A DNA stretch of 64,000 nt from JAPHTQ01 sp050288165 (GCA_050288165.1 JBNKDG010000004.1:1-64000), one strand, 5' to 3'; counted from the stretch's first letter, positions 17,056 through 26,371 are shown. Numbers and translations are program-made. Notes: generated from the sequence alone by a model not told the origin.

Positions 17056-17149
17056 ACCACGAAGTTCACGAAGTGCGCGAAGGAAGATAATCAGTGTGAA
17101 CGAGACACTACGAATTCATCTTCTTCGTGTTCTCTGTGTCCTTCGTGGT
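17056..17149. repeat. palindromic ACCACGAAG repeat
   Basis: ACCACGAAG at 17056-17064 and CTTCGTGGT at 17141-17149 bound a 94-bp imperfect palindrome containing further CACGAAG and CTTCGTG copies inside (TTCACGAAG, TCTTCGTGTTC). It lies in the fis-purH gap. Such CACGAAG palindromes are dispersed intergenic repeats in several proteobacteria. Confidence 0.65.
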
Positions 17150-17154
17150 GAAAG

Positions 17155-17400
17155 TCAGTTTTCCAAACCGTATTGCTTGAGCTTCTTACGCAGGGTACCG
17201 CGGTTGATGCCGAGGATTTCGGCGGCGCGGGTCTGGTTACCGGCGGCGTATTCGATCACCTTTTCCAGCAGGGGTTTTTCCACTTCACCCAGCATCAGCT
17301 GGTAGAGGTTGCTCGGGTCATGACCGCCCAGATCGGCAAAATAGTTGTCCAGTGCTTTGCGCACGCAGCCGTTGAGTGGACGGGCCTTGGGTTCTTTCAC
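17155..17400 (-). CDS. fis: DNA-binding protein Fis
   Basis: An 81-residue nucleoid protein. The C-terminal helix-turn-helix (AAGNQTRAAEILGINRGTL) matches Fis almost exactly. It is shorter than the 98-residue E. coli protein because the N-terminal beta-hairpin arm is reduced, as in many non-enteric gammaproteobacteria. Its start overlaps the dusB stop by 4 bases, the classic dusB-fis operon. Confidence 0.96.
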   Translation of the reverse strand: MKEPKARPLNGCVRKALDNYFADLGGHDPSNLYQLMLGEVEKPLLEKVIEYAAGNQTRAAEILGINRGTLRKKLKQYGLEN

Positions 17401-18398
17401 GCAGCGATCTCCCTGTTTTCGATCTGTTCCGCAAAGAAGTGCTCGACCATGGCAAACTGTTTTTCCATGTCGTCAGTGCCATTTACGGCCTGGCGGAAAG
17501 TGCTACCGTGTCGCAGTCCTTTGCTATACCAGCAAATATGTTTGCGCGCCATCAGCACGCCGGTACGCTCGCCATAGAACGCATAAAGATTCTTCAGGTG
17601 GCCGAGCAGGATGTCGCGCACTGTCTCCAGCTCCAGTTCAGTGAGTAATTCGCCAGTTTCCAGGTAGTGGTTGATCTCGCGGAAGATCCACGGACGACCC
17701 TGGGCGGCACGGCCGATCATCAGGGCGTCGACGCCGGTGGCCTGCAGGACTTGTTTGGCTTTTTGTGGTGAATCGATGTCACCGTTGGCGATGACCGGAA
17801 TGGTCAGGGCAGCCTTGATCTCGGCGATGGTCTCGTATTCGGCCTCGCCGCGGTAGAGATCGGCACGGGTGCGACCATGGACTGCCAGGGCCTGGATACC
17901 GGCGGATTCTGCAATGCGGCCAATGGCGACACCGTTACGGCTGCCTCTGTCCCAGCCGGTACGGATTTTCAGGGTGACCGGGACTTCCGCTACGGCCTTG
18001 ACCACGGCATCGAGAATACGGCCTACCAGTGCCTCGTCACGCAGCAGGGCGGAGCCGGCCTGGACGTTACAGACTTTTTTCGCCGGGCAGCCCATGTTGA
18101 TATCGATGATCTGGGCGCCATTATCGACATTGAAGCGGGCGGCGTCGGCCATCATCTGCGGGTCGGCACCCATGATCTGGACGGAACGGGGTTGATCTTC
18201 GCCGCTATGGTCGGCGCGTCGGCGGGTTTTTTCGCTGCCCCAGAGCAGGGAGTTGGAGGAGACCATCTCGGATACAGCCATTCCCGCACCCAGCGCACGG
18301 CAGAGCTGGCGAAAGGGGCGGTCCGTGATACCGGCCATGGGGGCCAGGATCAGGTTGTTATTGAGTTGATAGGGTCCAATGCGCATCTGCGTTGGCAT
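17397..18398 (-). CDS. dusB: tRNA-dihydrouridine synthase B
   Basis: A 333-residue FMN-dependent enzyme that reduces uridine in the tRNA D-loop. A TIM barrel (about 1-245) includes LAPMAGITDRPFR, DINMGCPAKKVC with the catalytic C104, and IGRAAQGRPWIF. A helical RNA-binding C-terminal domain follows. It is the first gene of the dusB-fis pair; a 62-base gap separates it from the DUF3426 gene and holds a GCCGGTA/TACCGGC hairpin (18415-18432) without a T-run. Confidence 0.95.
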   Translation of the reverse strand: MPTQMRIGPYQLNNNLILAPMAGITDRPFRQLCRALGAGMAVSEMVSSNSLLWGSEKTRRRADHSGEDQPRSVQIMGADPQMMADAARFNVDNGAQIIDINMGCPAKKVCNVQAGSALLRDEALVGRILDAVVKAVAEVPVTLKIRTGWDRGSRNGVAIGRIAESAGIQALAVHGRTRADLYRGEAEYETIAEIKAALTIPVIANGDIDSPQKAKQVLQATGVDALMIGRAAQGRPWIFREINHYLETGELLTELELETVRDILLGHLKNLYAFYGERTGVLMARKHICWYSKGLRHGSTFRQAVNGTDDMEKQFAMVEHFFAEQIENREIAA

Positions 18399-18460
18399 AG
18401 GCTGTTTTCCAAGGGCCGGTAATCATACCGGCTTATCTCGCGGCCTTAAAGGGCCATTTG

Positions 18461-19660
18461 TCAGTAAAAATCGAATTTGAAGCCGACGGCGCTATCGCCT
18501 GGGTCGGACAGCTCCAGCATTAACGGCACTTCGACGTTGGGAGTGAAGCTCATACCGGCGAAATCGCCTGCCAGATACTCCTCCGGACGGAAAGTACGTT
18601 GGGCCACCACGTGTTGATCCAGGTCGGTCATGGTGATTTCGACAATCGGATAGGGCTGCGGATAGTCGGCGCGGTTTATTAGCGTCGCCGTCACCAACAG
18701 GCTGTGTTGATAGCGAGGATGCGACTGCATCATGTTATCGACCAACTCAATTTTGCTGGGGTCACGCTTGGGCGGCATGGGGCAGTTGGTCAGTTGGCAC
18801 AGGGCATCGAGCCAGGGTCGCAGGGTCGGATTTTCCCGTAACGGGATACGGTGGTTGTAGCCATACTGGACCACCAGCGCGGCGACGAGCATCAAAATGC
18901 TGACGCCATAGAAAAGGGTGCGCATCGTCGCACGGACGGGGCGGGACTCCAGTTGCGGCGGTAGCGAGTAGTTGCCAGGGCGTGCCTTTTTCTCTTTCTT
19001 TTCCGCACCACGACCTTCTCCGTCAGAGCGCTCTCTTTTCTTCTCCTCTTTCCCACTCTCCGACTTGTTTTCTTCAGCGGGGGCCGCGCGCCTTTCACTG
19101 GGAGATGATTCGGCGCCGGTATCTGTTTCAGCGGTCTCAGCAGGAGTTGGGTTCGGTGTTGCCGGATCTTCAAACAGTTTAAACAGATCCTCGGTGAGCT
19201 CGTCTTCCATGGAGATAACAGGTTCTTCTGTTGGCGGGACAGGCTTGGCAGGTGCCGGCGCAGGGGGCTTTTCCGCGACTTTCTTTTCTACAGTCGGTTT
19301 AGGTTTACTGGCGGGTGATGGGGTGAGGTCAAACCATTCATCCGTTTCCGGCATGCTTGGGGTATTAGCTTGCTTTACCACTGGCGGGCTGGCCGGAGGC
19401 ACTGGTTTGGCCTCGACTGCGGCAGGCTTTTTTGTTTCAGCTTTGGCTGGGGCGCTGGCAGGCGCTTTCGAGGCAGGTTGCGCGGCCTTTGGCTTCACCG
19501 GCTTATCTTCGGTGGCGGACGCGGCAGGTGCGGTGTAGAGGTTTTCCCTGGCGTTAAAGATGCTCTGGCAGCGGCTGCAACGAACCTTGCCTTGTGCGGC
19601 GCCTAGCTGTTCTGGCTTGACGTTAAATACGGTCTTGCATGATGGACATTGGGTAAGCAT
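18461..19660 (-). CDS. zinc-ribbon/DUF3426 membrane protein
   Basis: A 399-residue protein. The N-terminal MJ0042-type zinc ribbon (C5-x2-C8, C28-x2-C31) is followed by a long Lys/Pro/Ala/Glu-rich disordered region (about 45-245). One transmembrane helix (about 250-270) and a C-terminal DUF3426 domain follow (about 290-399). The topology implies a cytoplasmic zinc ribbon and a periplasmic DUF3426 domain. The gene is usually found between prmA and dusB, and its function is unknown. Here the prmA side is interrupted by two plus-strand genes. The 310-base gap upstream carries the divergent sigma-28-type promoter. Confidence 0.88.
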   Translation of the reverse strand: MLTQCPSCKTVFNVKPEQLGAAQGKVRCSRCQSIFNARENLYTAPAASATEDKPVKPKAAQPASKAPASAPAKAETKKPAAVEAKPVPPASPPVVKQANTPSMPETDEWFDLTPSPASKPKPTVEKKVAEKPPAPAPAKPVPPTEEPVISMEDELTEDLFKLFEDPATPNPTPAETAETDTGAESSPSERRAAPAEENKSESGKEEKKRERSDGEGRGAEKKEKKARPGNYSLPPQLESRPVRATMRTLFYGVSILMLVAALVVQYGYNHRIPLRENPTLRPWLDALCQLTNCPMPPKRDPSKIELVDNMMQSHPRYQHSLLVTATLINRADYPQPYPIVEITMTDLDQHVVAQRTFRPEEYLAGDFAGMSFTPNVEVPLMLELSDPGDSAVGFKFDFY

Positions 19661-19766
19661 GAAATGTCTGCAACCTGTGTATTGCCGAGTGTGCCTGATT
19701 TCCTGACAGGGAGCCGAGAACGTTAGCCTATTTTTTAACCGGTTCCAAGTTGTTTTACGTCCTCTG

Positions 19767-19793
19767 TCAAGTTTGCGACGACCTTGCCGATAG
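19767..19793 (+). promoter_or_regulatory. sigma-28 (FliA)-type promoter of the chemoreceptor gene
   Basis: TCAAGTTT (19767-19774), an 11-base spacer, then GCCGATAG (19786-19793). The FliA consensus is TAAAGTTT-N11-GCCGATAA, so each box matches 7 of 8 with exact spacing. It lies about 180 bases before the MCP start and points to co-regulation with motility genes. Confidence 0.75.
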
Positions 19794-19970
19794 TAAGACG
19801 GGTGGGATACGCCCGCGTGAATGTTAAATTGTTGGAATAGATTATTTTTACAAAAATAGTGTGGTATTTTTTTCTCTGACGGTGCCGTTACAGTGGTATG
19901 AGCGACTCGCAGTGCTTTGACGCCTTGCGCAGGCTATGTAAGGACTGGAATTACAAAAGCGGAGCAGTGG

Positions 19971-21581
19971 ATGAAACGTAAATCACTCATAAAAAAATTC
20001 TACATATTGGCGGGGGTATTCACGCTTTTGGCGGCAGTATTGTTGCTGGTGCTGATACGAAGTGTTGATAAATTGAACGACAGCAATAGCTATATTGCCG
20101 AGACCAGTATTCCTGCATTGAATAGTGCCCATGAGCTGAAACTGGCCATCGTCCAGGTGCAGCAGTGGTTGACGGATATTAGTGCTACCCGTGGTCTGGA
20201 CGGGCTTAACGACGGTTATGACGAGGCAGAAAAGCATGCCGGACAATTTCGTGCATTGATTTCCGCGCTGCAACGTCTCGATTCCGAGAATGTTGCTCTC
20301 TATCGCAGTATGAGCAAGGCTTTCGAAGATTATTATGCCGTTGGCAAGCGCATGGCACAGGCTTATGTGGCGCAGGGACCTGAGGGCGGCAACAAGATAA
20401 TGGGGGAGTTTGACAAGGTTGCTTCGGCGCTGGCACAGCAAGTTGATCCTACTCTTGAGGCAATACGTGAAGATTCCGATCGGCTGTTAAAACAGCAGGT
20501 CAAAGAGATTTCCGGACTACGTAATGTGGTACTGATTTCACTGTTGGTGATGGCCGGACTGGCTGCGCTGACGTTCTACATTATGATTAATGCTATTCGC
20601 ATGCTGCCGCATGTCGTCAATGAGTTGCAGCATATTGCGAACGGTGACCTCTCCGAACGTCCCTGCATCAAACATAACGGCGATGAGATCGGCGATCTCT
20701 GTACCGGTATGGAGAACATGAAAGGGCGTTTGCGCGATGTGATGTCGCTGATCTCTTCCACTTCCAGCCAACTGGCCGGCGCCGCAGAGCAGATGACGGC
20801 GGTCTCCGAACAGACGTTGCAGGCAATCAATCGGCAGCAGAGCGAGATCAACCAGGTCGCGACAGCGATGTCGGAGATGTCTGCCACGGCCCATGAGGTA
20901 GCAGAGAACGCCTCGCGTACTTCAGAGTCGGCCCGTGAGGCCGATGCTGAGGCCCAACAAGGACAGGGAGTGGTACGGCAATCCGTAAGCGGCATCAATA
21001 ATCTGGCTCAAAACGTAAAGCAGGCGTCGGATGTCATTCTTCGACTGGATCAGGATAGCGAACAGATTGGTTCAATTCTCGACGTGATTCGCGGCATTGC
21101 AGAACAGACCAACTTGCTGGCATTGAACGCAGCGATTGAGGCGGCGCGAGCTGGTGAACAGGGCCGCGGGTTTGCGGTCGTCGCCGACGAAGTTCGGACG
21201 CTGGCGCAGCGTACTCAGAAATCGACCCAGGAGATCCAGGGGATGATCGAGCAACTGCAGAATGGCGCGAGAAACGCGGTGCAGGTGATGGAGCAGGGAC
21301 GGCAGCGCACCGATGAGAGTGTCGAGCAGACCAATCGTGCCGGTTCCAGTCTGGATGTGATTACTACAGCGGTTTCCAGGATCACCGATATGAATCTGCA
21401 GATCGCCAGCGCAGCTCACGAACAGAGCATGGTTGCTGAGGAGATGACGCGCAATGTGACGCAAATCAACCAAATGGCCGATGAAACAGCCGAAGGTGCG
21501 CGGCAGAACGAGCAGACTTCACGGGATCTCTACAATCTGGCCAGTGAGCTGCAGGGGTTGGTACAGCAATTCCGGATGTAA
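19971..21581 (+). CDS. methyl-accepting chemotaxis protein
   Basis: A 536-residue chemoreceptor. TM1 (about 10-30) precedes a periplasmic four-helix-bundle ligand domain (about 31-185), TM2 (about 188-212), a HAMP domain (about 212-265) and a long cytoplasmic coiled coil. The hairpin tip has EQTNLLALNAAIEAARAGEQ, which binds CheA and CheW. There is no C-terminal NWETF-type CheR tether (it ends VQQFRM). ATG 19971 starts just before TM1. The ligand is unknown. The sigma-28-type promoter upstream fits a motility regulon. Confidence 0.93.
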   Translation: MKRKSLIKKFYILAGVFTLLAAVLLLVLIRSVDKLNDSNSYIAETSIPALNSAHELKLAIVQVQQWLTDISATRGLDGLNDGYDEAEKHAGQFRALISALQRLDSENVALYRSMSKAFEDYYAVGKRMAQAYVAQGPEGGNKIMGEFDKVASALAQQVDPTLEAIREDSDRLLKQQVKEISGLRNVVLISLLVMAGLAALTFYIMINAIRMLPHVVNELQHIANGDLSERPCIKHNGDEIGDLCTGMENMKGRLRDVMSLISSTSSQLAGAAEQMTAVSEQTLQAINRQQSEINQVATAMSEMSATAHEVAENASRTSESAREADAEAQQGQGVVRQSVSGINNLAQNVKQASDVILRLDQDSEQIGSILDVIRGIAEQTNLLALNAAIEAARAGEQGRGFAVVADEVRTLAQRTQKSTQEIQGMIEQLQNGARNAVQVMEQGRQRTDESVEQTNRAGSSLDVITTAVSRITDMNLQIASAAHEQSMVAEEMTRNVTQINQMADETAEGARQNEQTSRDLYNLASELQGLVQQFRM

Positions 21582-21670
21582 ATCGCAGGAAAGTGTGGAA
21601 TGGGTATATCGAAGTCAATGAGATTTGACTGTTATACTGGGTCGACTTTCACAACCTGGGTGATCTCTGG

Positions 21671-22687
21671 ATGAAATGGAGCAATTGGCTGTTCGCTATT
21701 CCCTTTATTCTGGCTTCTTTCAAGGTATCGGCGGGTTTGACCACGCCTGAAATCAGCGGTTTGCTGGATGTTCGTGCTATCAGTGCCGAGGAATTTAATG
21801 GCAATAAGAGTACCGACATACAGCTAACAAAGCTGGAGTTGCGTGTTGACGCTACCCTGCAGCAGCTAATATCCGCCCATATCGCCTTCCTCTATGAAGA
21901 GGATCGTACCGATTTCCAACTGGATGAAGGCTCGATCATTCTTGGACCCAGTGCGGGCAAGAGCTTTGTCTTTGGCAAAATGTATCTGCCCTTTGGGCGC
22001 TATGACAGCTTCATGGTGAGCGATCCACAAACCCTGGTGATGGGGGAAACCACCGAAACGGTCATGATGCTCGCAGCGGAAAATACGGCGGGCTACGGTT
22101 CGATCTATCTGTTTAACGGCGACTCTACCGAATCTTCGGTACTGGCGGCGGGAGATGATGACACGATTTCCGGTGGTTTTAATCTCGGTCGTCGTGAAGG
22201 GGAACGATATGACCTGGGTATGGGTTACATTACCAACATCGCGGATTCCAATACCCTGCAGGCTTTGGAAAATACTTCAACAACTGTCGGTGTGGTTAAC
22301 AAAAGTGTTCCCGGGGCCAGCGTTCATCTCAAGATGAGTTCCGGTAAAACCACCTTCATCGCTGAACAGATTATGGCGCTGGAGAGTTTCGAGAACGGCG
22401 ATCTCGACGGTCTCGTAACCAACCGCGAAAAACCGACGGCAACCAACTATGAACTCGGTTTTGTCAGGGAAGATGGTTCGGTACTGGCTTTTGGTTACCA
22501 GACCACTGAGGATGCCCAGTTTATCGGTCTGCCGAAGAGCGTTACGTCAGTGGTGATGCGTAAGGAAGTCATGCGTGGCGCCAGCATGGCGCTGGAGTAT
22601 GCGCAAATCGAAGACTACGCAACTTCTGCGGGCGGTAGTGGCAGGACGGTCGATGTGATCAGTCTGCAGGTAGCTATGGAATTCTGA
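21671..22687 (+). CDS. LbtU-like outer-membrane porin
   Basis: A 338-residue protein with a signal peptide (about 1-22, cut near VSAG-LTTP) and many amphipathic beta-strands. The segments VFGKMYLPFGRYDSFMVSDP and the following GETTETVMML match the LbtU siderophore-porin family first described in Legionella. It would be a barrel in the outer membrane, and iron-siderophore uptake is the family's proposed role. It follows the MCP gene by 89 bases on the same strand. A bidirectional terminator ends it. Confidence 0.72.
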   Translation: MKWSNWLFAIPFILASFKVSAGLTTPEISGLLDVRAISAEEFNGNKSTDIQLTKLELRVDATLQQLISAHIAFLYEEDRTDFQLDEGSIILGPSAGKSFVFGKMYLPFGRYDSFMVSDPQTLVMGETTETVMMLAAENTAGYGSIYLFNGDSTESSVLAAGDDDTISGGFNLGRREGERYDLGMGYITNIADSNTLQALENTSTTVGVVNKSVPGASVHLKMSSGKTTFIAEQIMALESFENGDLDGLVTNREKPTATNYELGFVREDGSVLAFGYQTTEDAQFIGLPKSVTSVVMRKEVMRGASMALEYAQIEDYATSAGGSGRTVDVISLQVAMEF

Positions 22688-22704
22688 GTTATCGCTGTTG
22701 AATG

Positions 22705-22738
22705 AAAAAGGCCGTCACATGGTGACGGCCTTTTTTTT
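22705..22738. terminator. bidirectional intrinsic terminator
   Basis: AAAAAGGCCGTCAC/GTGACGGCCTTTTT perfect 14-bp stem with a 3-base loop and T-run, between the convergent porin and prmA genes; it can work on both strands. Confidence 0.93.
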
Positions 22739-22739
22739 A

Positions 22740-23618
22740 TTACGGGCGCTTTACCCCTTCCAGCCGCGTCCAGCCGTCGTGTATGACAGCGGGTTGCATG
22801 TCGAACCATTCCCTATAGGCAGTTGCAACGGCCTCGGCCTGTTCCGGCAAAATGCCGGAGAGCACGATGTTGCCGTTATCCATCACCAGCGCGGCGAGCT
22901 TCGGTGCCAGTTCAATCAGTGGTCCAGCCAGGATGTTGGCCAGCAGCAGCGGCACCGGTGATGACGGTGCCTCTTTAGGCAGGTAACAAGTAATGCGCTG
23001 AGTAATGCTATTACGGCGCGCATTTTCCATGGTGGCGATTAGCGCCTGTGGATCGTTGTCGACACCGATAACACTCTCTGCGCCGAGCAGTGCTGCGGCG
23101 ATCGCCAGGATGCCGGAACCGCAGCCGTAATCGATCACCTTCAGGTTCGTCACGTCATGGGCATCCAACCACTCCAGGCAGAGGCGGGTGGTGGGGTGGG
23201 TGCCAGTACCGAATGCCAGTCCCGGATCAAGCAGGATGTTTACTGCGTCTTGTTCAGGCGGCTCGCTCCAGCTGGGTACGATCCAGAGCCGTGTGCCGAA
23301 GCGCATCGGTTTGAAATCATCCATCCAGGCCCGTTCCCAGACCTGATCTTCCAGAATCTCACTGCGATAGTCAGGCAGGTCGCCCTGCCACAGCCCTGTG
23401 AGTTGTTGCAGGATGGTTTCGGCATGAAAGCTTTCGTCGAAAAGGCCGACCACATTGGTCAGTTGCCATAACGGGGTCGTGCCAGGCGGCGGCTCATACA
23501 AGGGCTGGTCAGCGGCGTCCTGCATAGTGACTGCAGCAGCGCCACATTCGTTGAGCATTTCGGCCAGGTTTTCGGCGTCTTCCTTGGTGGAGTAGAAAGT
23601 CAGTTGCAGCCAGGGCAT
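22740..23618 (-). CDS. prmA: ribosomal protein L11 methyltransferase
   Basis: A 292-residue SAM-dependent enzyme that trimethylates L11. The N-terminal substrate-recognition domain (about 1-100) contains VWERAWMDDFKPMRFG. The Rossmann domain has FGTGTHPTTRLCLEWL and VIDYGCGSGILAIAA, the SAM-binding motif, followed by LLANILAGPL. It belongs to the conserved acc-prmA-DUF3426-dusB block. The 293-base upstream gap (23619-23911) is a divergent promoter region with no recognisable gene or repeat. Confidence 0.96.
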   Translation of the reverse strand: MPWLQLTFYSTKEDAENLAEMLNECGAAAVTMQDAADQPLYEPPPGTTPLWQLTNVVGLFDESFHAETILQQLTGLWQGDLPDYRSEILEDQVWERAWMDDFKPMRFGTRLWIVPSWSEPPEQDAVNILLDPGLAFGTGTHPTTRLCLEWLDAHDVTNLKVIDYGCGSGILAIAAALLGAESVIGVDNDPQALIATMENARRNSITQRITCYLPKEAPSSPVPLLLANILAGPLIELAPKLAALVMDNGNIVLSGILPEQAEAVATAYREWFDMQPAVIHDGWTRLEGVKRP

Positions 23619-23911
23619 GGGGATTTCCGATCAGTTTTGCGGGGTGCAGTGTAGCGTATTTTGTCACGCGATGAGTGGTCAGGTCATCCGGGAGTGGTAG
23701 GCAGTGAAACAACAGTTTTGTGATCCAGGCCAGATTCAAGAGAGCCGGGAAACGCGACAATACGCCGCGATATGTCCTGGTTACTTGTGGCCTAGGTCCT
23801 GCCCAGACGTGTAGTTCTCTTCACCGGCAGTGTCGCCAGGTTATCTGTATAGACCAGTTCGACACCGAAGGTTGGTAACCGTTTATTCACAACACAAAAA
23901 GGAATGGAGTT

Positions 23912-24472
23912 ATGAAACATTACGCAAAGGTTCTTGCCGCGCTAGCGGTGCTTGGTTTCGCCGGTACCGCCCAGGCGGAAAACAGCCTTAAGGCCGGTAG
24001 CATGGCGCTGAACGTCACCGCTTTTGATGGCACTTCTGACAATTCTATTTACAACGCCGCTCTTCAAGCGAGCGACCTCTATGTTGTTCAGGGTAAGTAT
24101 TTTCTGCAGAAAGATCTGGCAATCCTGGCTGGCGTCGGTATCGGCATTAATGGTGGTGATGCGAAAGGTACCGACTTTGGTATTCGCGCGGGTGTACGCA
24201 AGTATTTGAAAACCGCTGACTTTGCCCCGTTTTTTGGCGGTGTCTTTGGCTACTCTTCCACTCACGATTCTGATGTGAAGATCATGAAAGTACTTGCGGA
24301 GTTTGGCGCAGAGTATTTCTTCAGCAAGCAGTTCAGTGTAGAAGGTGCGGCGCGCGCAGGGTACGTCTCATATGAAGCCCCCAATGCCCTCTTCGGCGGC
24401 GGTCCGGGTACATACAAAGGTACCTATGTAGGTACCGCCAGTGGCGGTTTCAGCGTTAACTACTACTTCTAA
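23912..24472 (+). CDS. small outer-membrane beta-barrel protein
   Basis: A 186-residue protein with a signal peptide ending at GTAQA-ENS (about residue 22). About eight amphipathic strands follow (for example LAILAGVGIGI and FAPFFGGVFGYSS) and the chain ends SVNYYF with a terminal aromatic. It resembles the OmpA/OmpW-like eight-stranded porin superfamily, but no specific family is recognised. AGGAATGGAG precedes the ATG. A strong terminator follows. Confidence 0.8.
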   Translation: MKHYAKVLAALAVLGFAGTAQAENSLKAGSMALNVTAFDGTSDNSIYNAALQASDLYVVQGKYFLQKDLAILAGVGIGINGGDAKGTDFGIRAGVRKYLKTADFAPFFGGVFGYSSTHDSDVKIMKVLAEFGAEYFFSKQFSVEGAARAGYVSYEAPNALFGGGPGTYKGTYVGTASGGFSVNYYF

Positions 24473-24492
24473 GTTTGAGTTGATGGCTGAAC

Positions 24493-24524
24493 AAAAAACA
24501 CCGGCCATTGGCCGGTGTTTTTTT
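24493..24524. terminator. bidirectional intrinsic terminator
   Basis: AAAAAACACCGGCC/GGCCGGTGTTTTTT stem with a 3-base loop, between the convergent beta-barrel and accC genes. Confidence 0.93.
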
Positions 24525-24550
24525 ATGTCTCTCATAATCCACTAGGCAGA

Positions 24551-25894
24551 TTATTGCAGACCAAGCTTCTTTTCCAGATAGTGGATATTGGTACCACCGG
24601 CCTGGAAGGCGGCGTCATCGACCAGGCTGCGGTGCAGCGGGATATTGGTTTTGATGCCTTCAATGATGGTCTCGTCCAGAGCGGTACGCATCCTTGCCAG
24701 AGCAACCTCGCGGGTGGCGCCGTGGGCGATCAGTTTGCCGATCATCGAATCGTAGTAGGGCGGTACGGTGTAGCCGCCGTAGATGTGCGAGTCGACCCGA
24801 ATACCGGGACCGCCCGGCATGTGGACTCGTTCGATCTTGCCCGGTGAGGGCATGAAGTTGTCCGGGTTTTCGGCGTTGATACGGCACTCGATGGCGTGGC
24901 CGGTGATCTTGATGTCGTCCTGGGTGAAGCTAAGCTTCTCGCCAGCTGCGATCAGGATCTGCTCACGCACGATATCGACCCCGGTGATCATCTCGGTGAC
25001 CGGGTGTTCCACCTGCACACGGGTGTTCATTTCGATGAAATAGAACTCGCCGTTTTCGTAGAGAAACTCGAAGGTACCGGCACCGCGATAGCCAATCTCG
25101 ACACAGGCCTCGGCGCAGCGGCGGCCGATCTGCTGGCGCATCTCTTCGGTGATACCCGGCGCAGGGGCCTCTTCGATCACCTTCTGGTGACGACGCTGCA
25201 TTGAGCAGTCACGTTCGCCCAGATGGATGGCGTTGCCGTGGGTATCCGCCAGTACCTGAATTTCCACATGGCGCGGGTTTTCCAGATACTTTTCCATGTA
25301 GACCATGTCGTTGCCGAAGGCGGCACCGGCTTCGGTTTTAGTCAGGGTAATGGAATTGAGCAGGTTGGCCTCGGTGTGCACCACGCGCATGCCGCGTCCG
25401 CCGCCGCCGCCTGCTGCCTTGATGATTACCGGATAACCGATCTCTTTGGCGATACGCAGGTTGGTGTCCGCATCGTCACCCAGTGGGCCACCGGAACCGG
25501 GGACGGTCGGTACACCGGCCATCTTCATTGAGTCGATGGCGGAGACCTTGTCGCCCATCAGGCGGATGGTTTCGGGACGCGGGCCGATGAAGGTGAAGCC
25601 GCTTTCTTCAACGCGCTCGGCGAAGTCGGCGTTCTCCGACAGGAAACCGTAGCCGGGGTGGATGGCCATGGCATCGGTGACCTCTGCCGCGCTGATTAGC
25701 GCCGGGACGTTGAGGTAGCTCTCAAGTGAGGAGGCCGGACCGATGCAGACCGATTCGTCGGCCAGTCTTACGTGCTTGAGATCCCGATCCGCAGCGGAGT
25801 GTACCGCGACAGTCTTGATCCCCAGCTCACGGCAGGCGCGCAGGATACGCAGGGCGATCTCGCCCCGGTTGGCGATAACTATCTTGTCAAACAT
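24551..25894 (-). CDS. accC: acetyl-CoA carboxylase biotin carboxylase subunit
   Basis: A 447-residue ATP-grasp enzyme that carboxylates biotin on AccB. The N-terminal fold MFDKIVIANRGEIALRILRA, the Gly-rich ATP lid (KAAGGGGGRGMRV), the ERDCSMQRRHQKVIEEAP segment and the active-site EMNTRVQVEHPVTE are all intact. It is the last gene of aroQ-accB-accC. Length is standard. Confidence 0.97.
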   Translation of the reverse strand: MFDKIVIANRGEIALRILRACRELGIKTVAVHSAADRDLKHVRLADESVCIGPASSLESYLNVPALISAAEVTDAMAIHPGYGFLSENADFAERVEESGFTFIGPRPETIRLMGDKVSAIDSMKMAGVPTVPGSGGPLGDDADTNLRIAKEIGYPVIIKAAGGGGGRGMRVVHTEANLLNSITLTKTEAGAAFGNDMVYMEKYLENPRHVEIQVLADTHGNAIHLGERDCSMQRRHQKVIEEAPAPGITEEMRQQIGRRCAEACVEIGYRGAGTFEFLYENGEFYFIEMNTRVQVEHPVTEMITGVDIVREQILIAAGEKLSFTQDDIKITGHAIECRINAENPDNFMPSPGKIERVHMPGGPGIRVDSHIYGGYTVPPYYDSMIGKLIAHGATREVALARMRTALDETIIEGIKTNIPLHRSLVDDAAFQAGGTNIHYLEKKLGLQ

Positions 25895-25921
25895 GGCAGT
25901 TTTGCTTTATCCAGGGTTGCA

Positions 25922-26371
25922 TCATTCGATGATGAACAGCGGCTGACCGTATTCAACCGGCTGGCCGTTTTCGGCCAGAACGGCCTTGATTACGCCGGAC
26001 TTGTCGGCCTCGATCTGGTTCATGATCTTCATCGCCTCGATGATGCACAGGGTATCCCCCGCGCTGACGCTCTGACCGACCTCAACGAATGACTTGGCGT
26101 TGGGTGACGGTGAACGATAGAAAGTACCGACGATGGGCGAAGTGACTCTGTGGCCGCTGGGCAGGGCAGGTTCGCTGCTCTCCGCCGCAGGTGCTGCTGC
26201 GGGGGCCGGGGCGGCTGCTGGCGCCGCCGTCATCATCGGCGCGGCCATTTGCATCGGGATCTGGCTGTTGCGGCTGATCCGGACCGACTCTTCACCTTCG
26301 TGAATCTCGATCTCGGCAATGCCGGACTCTTCCAGCAGTTCAATGAGTTTTTTGACTTTACGTATGTCCAT
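25922..26371 (-). CDS. accB: biotin carboxyl carrier protein of acetyl-CoA carboxylase
   Basis: A 149-residue protein with an N-terminal helix (MDIRKVKKLIELLEESG), an Ala/Pro-rich flexible linker (about 40-70) and a C-terminal biotinyl domain. The biotinylated lysine is K115 in EAMKIMNQI. It shuttles carboxybiotin between AccC and AccAD in fatty-acid synthesis. It is 27 bases upstream of accC in the same operon. Confidence 0.97.
   Translation of the reverse strand: MDIRKVKKLIELLEESGIAEIEIHEGEESVRISRNSQIPMQMAAPMMTAAPAAAPAPAAAPAAESSEPALPSGHRVTSPIVGTFYRSPSPNAKSFVEVGQSVSAGDTLCIIEAMKIMNQIEADKSGVIKAVLAENGQPVEYGQPLFIIE

Noticed and set aside
18415..18432. GCCGGTA/TACCGGC hairpin between the DUF3426 and dusB genes
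   Set aside because: No T-run on either strand, so not an intrinsic terminator; too short to call a regulatory element.
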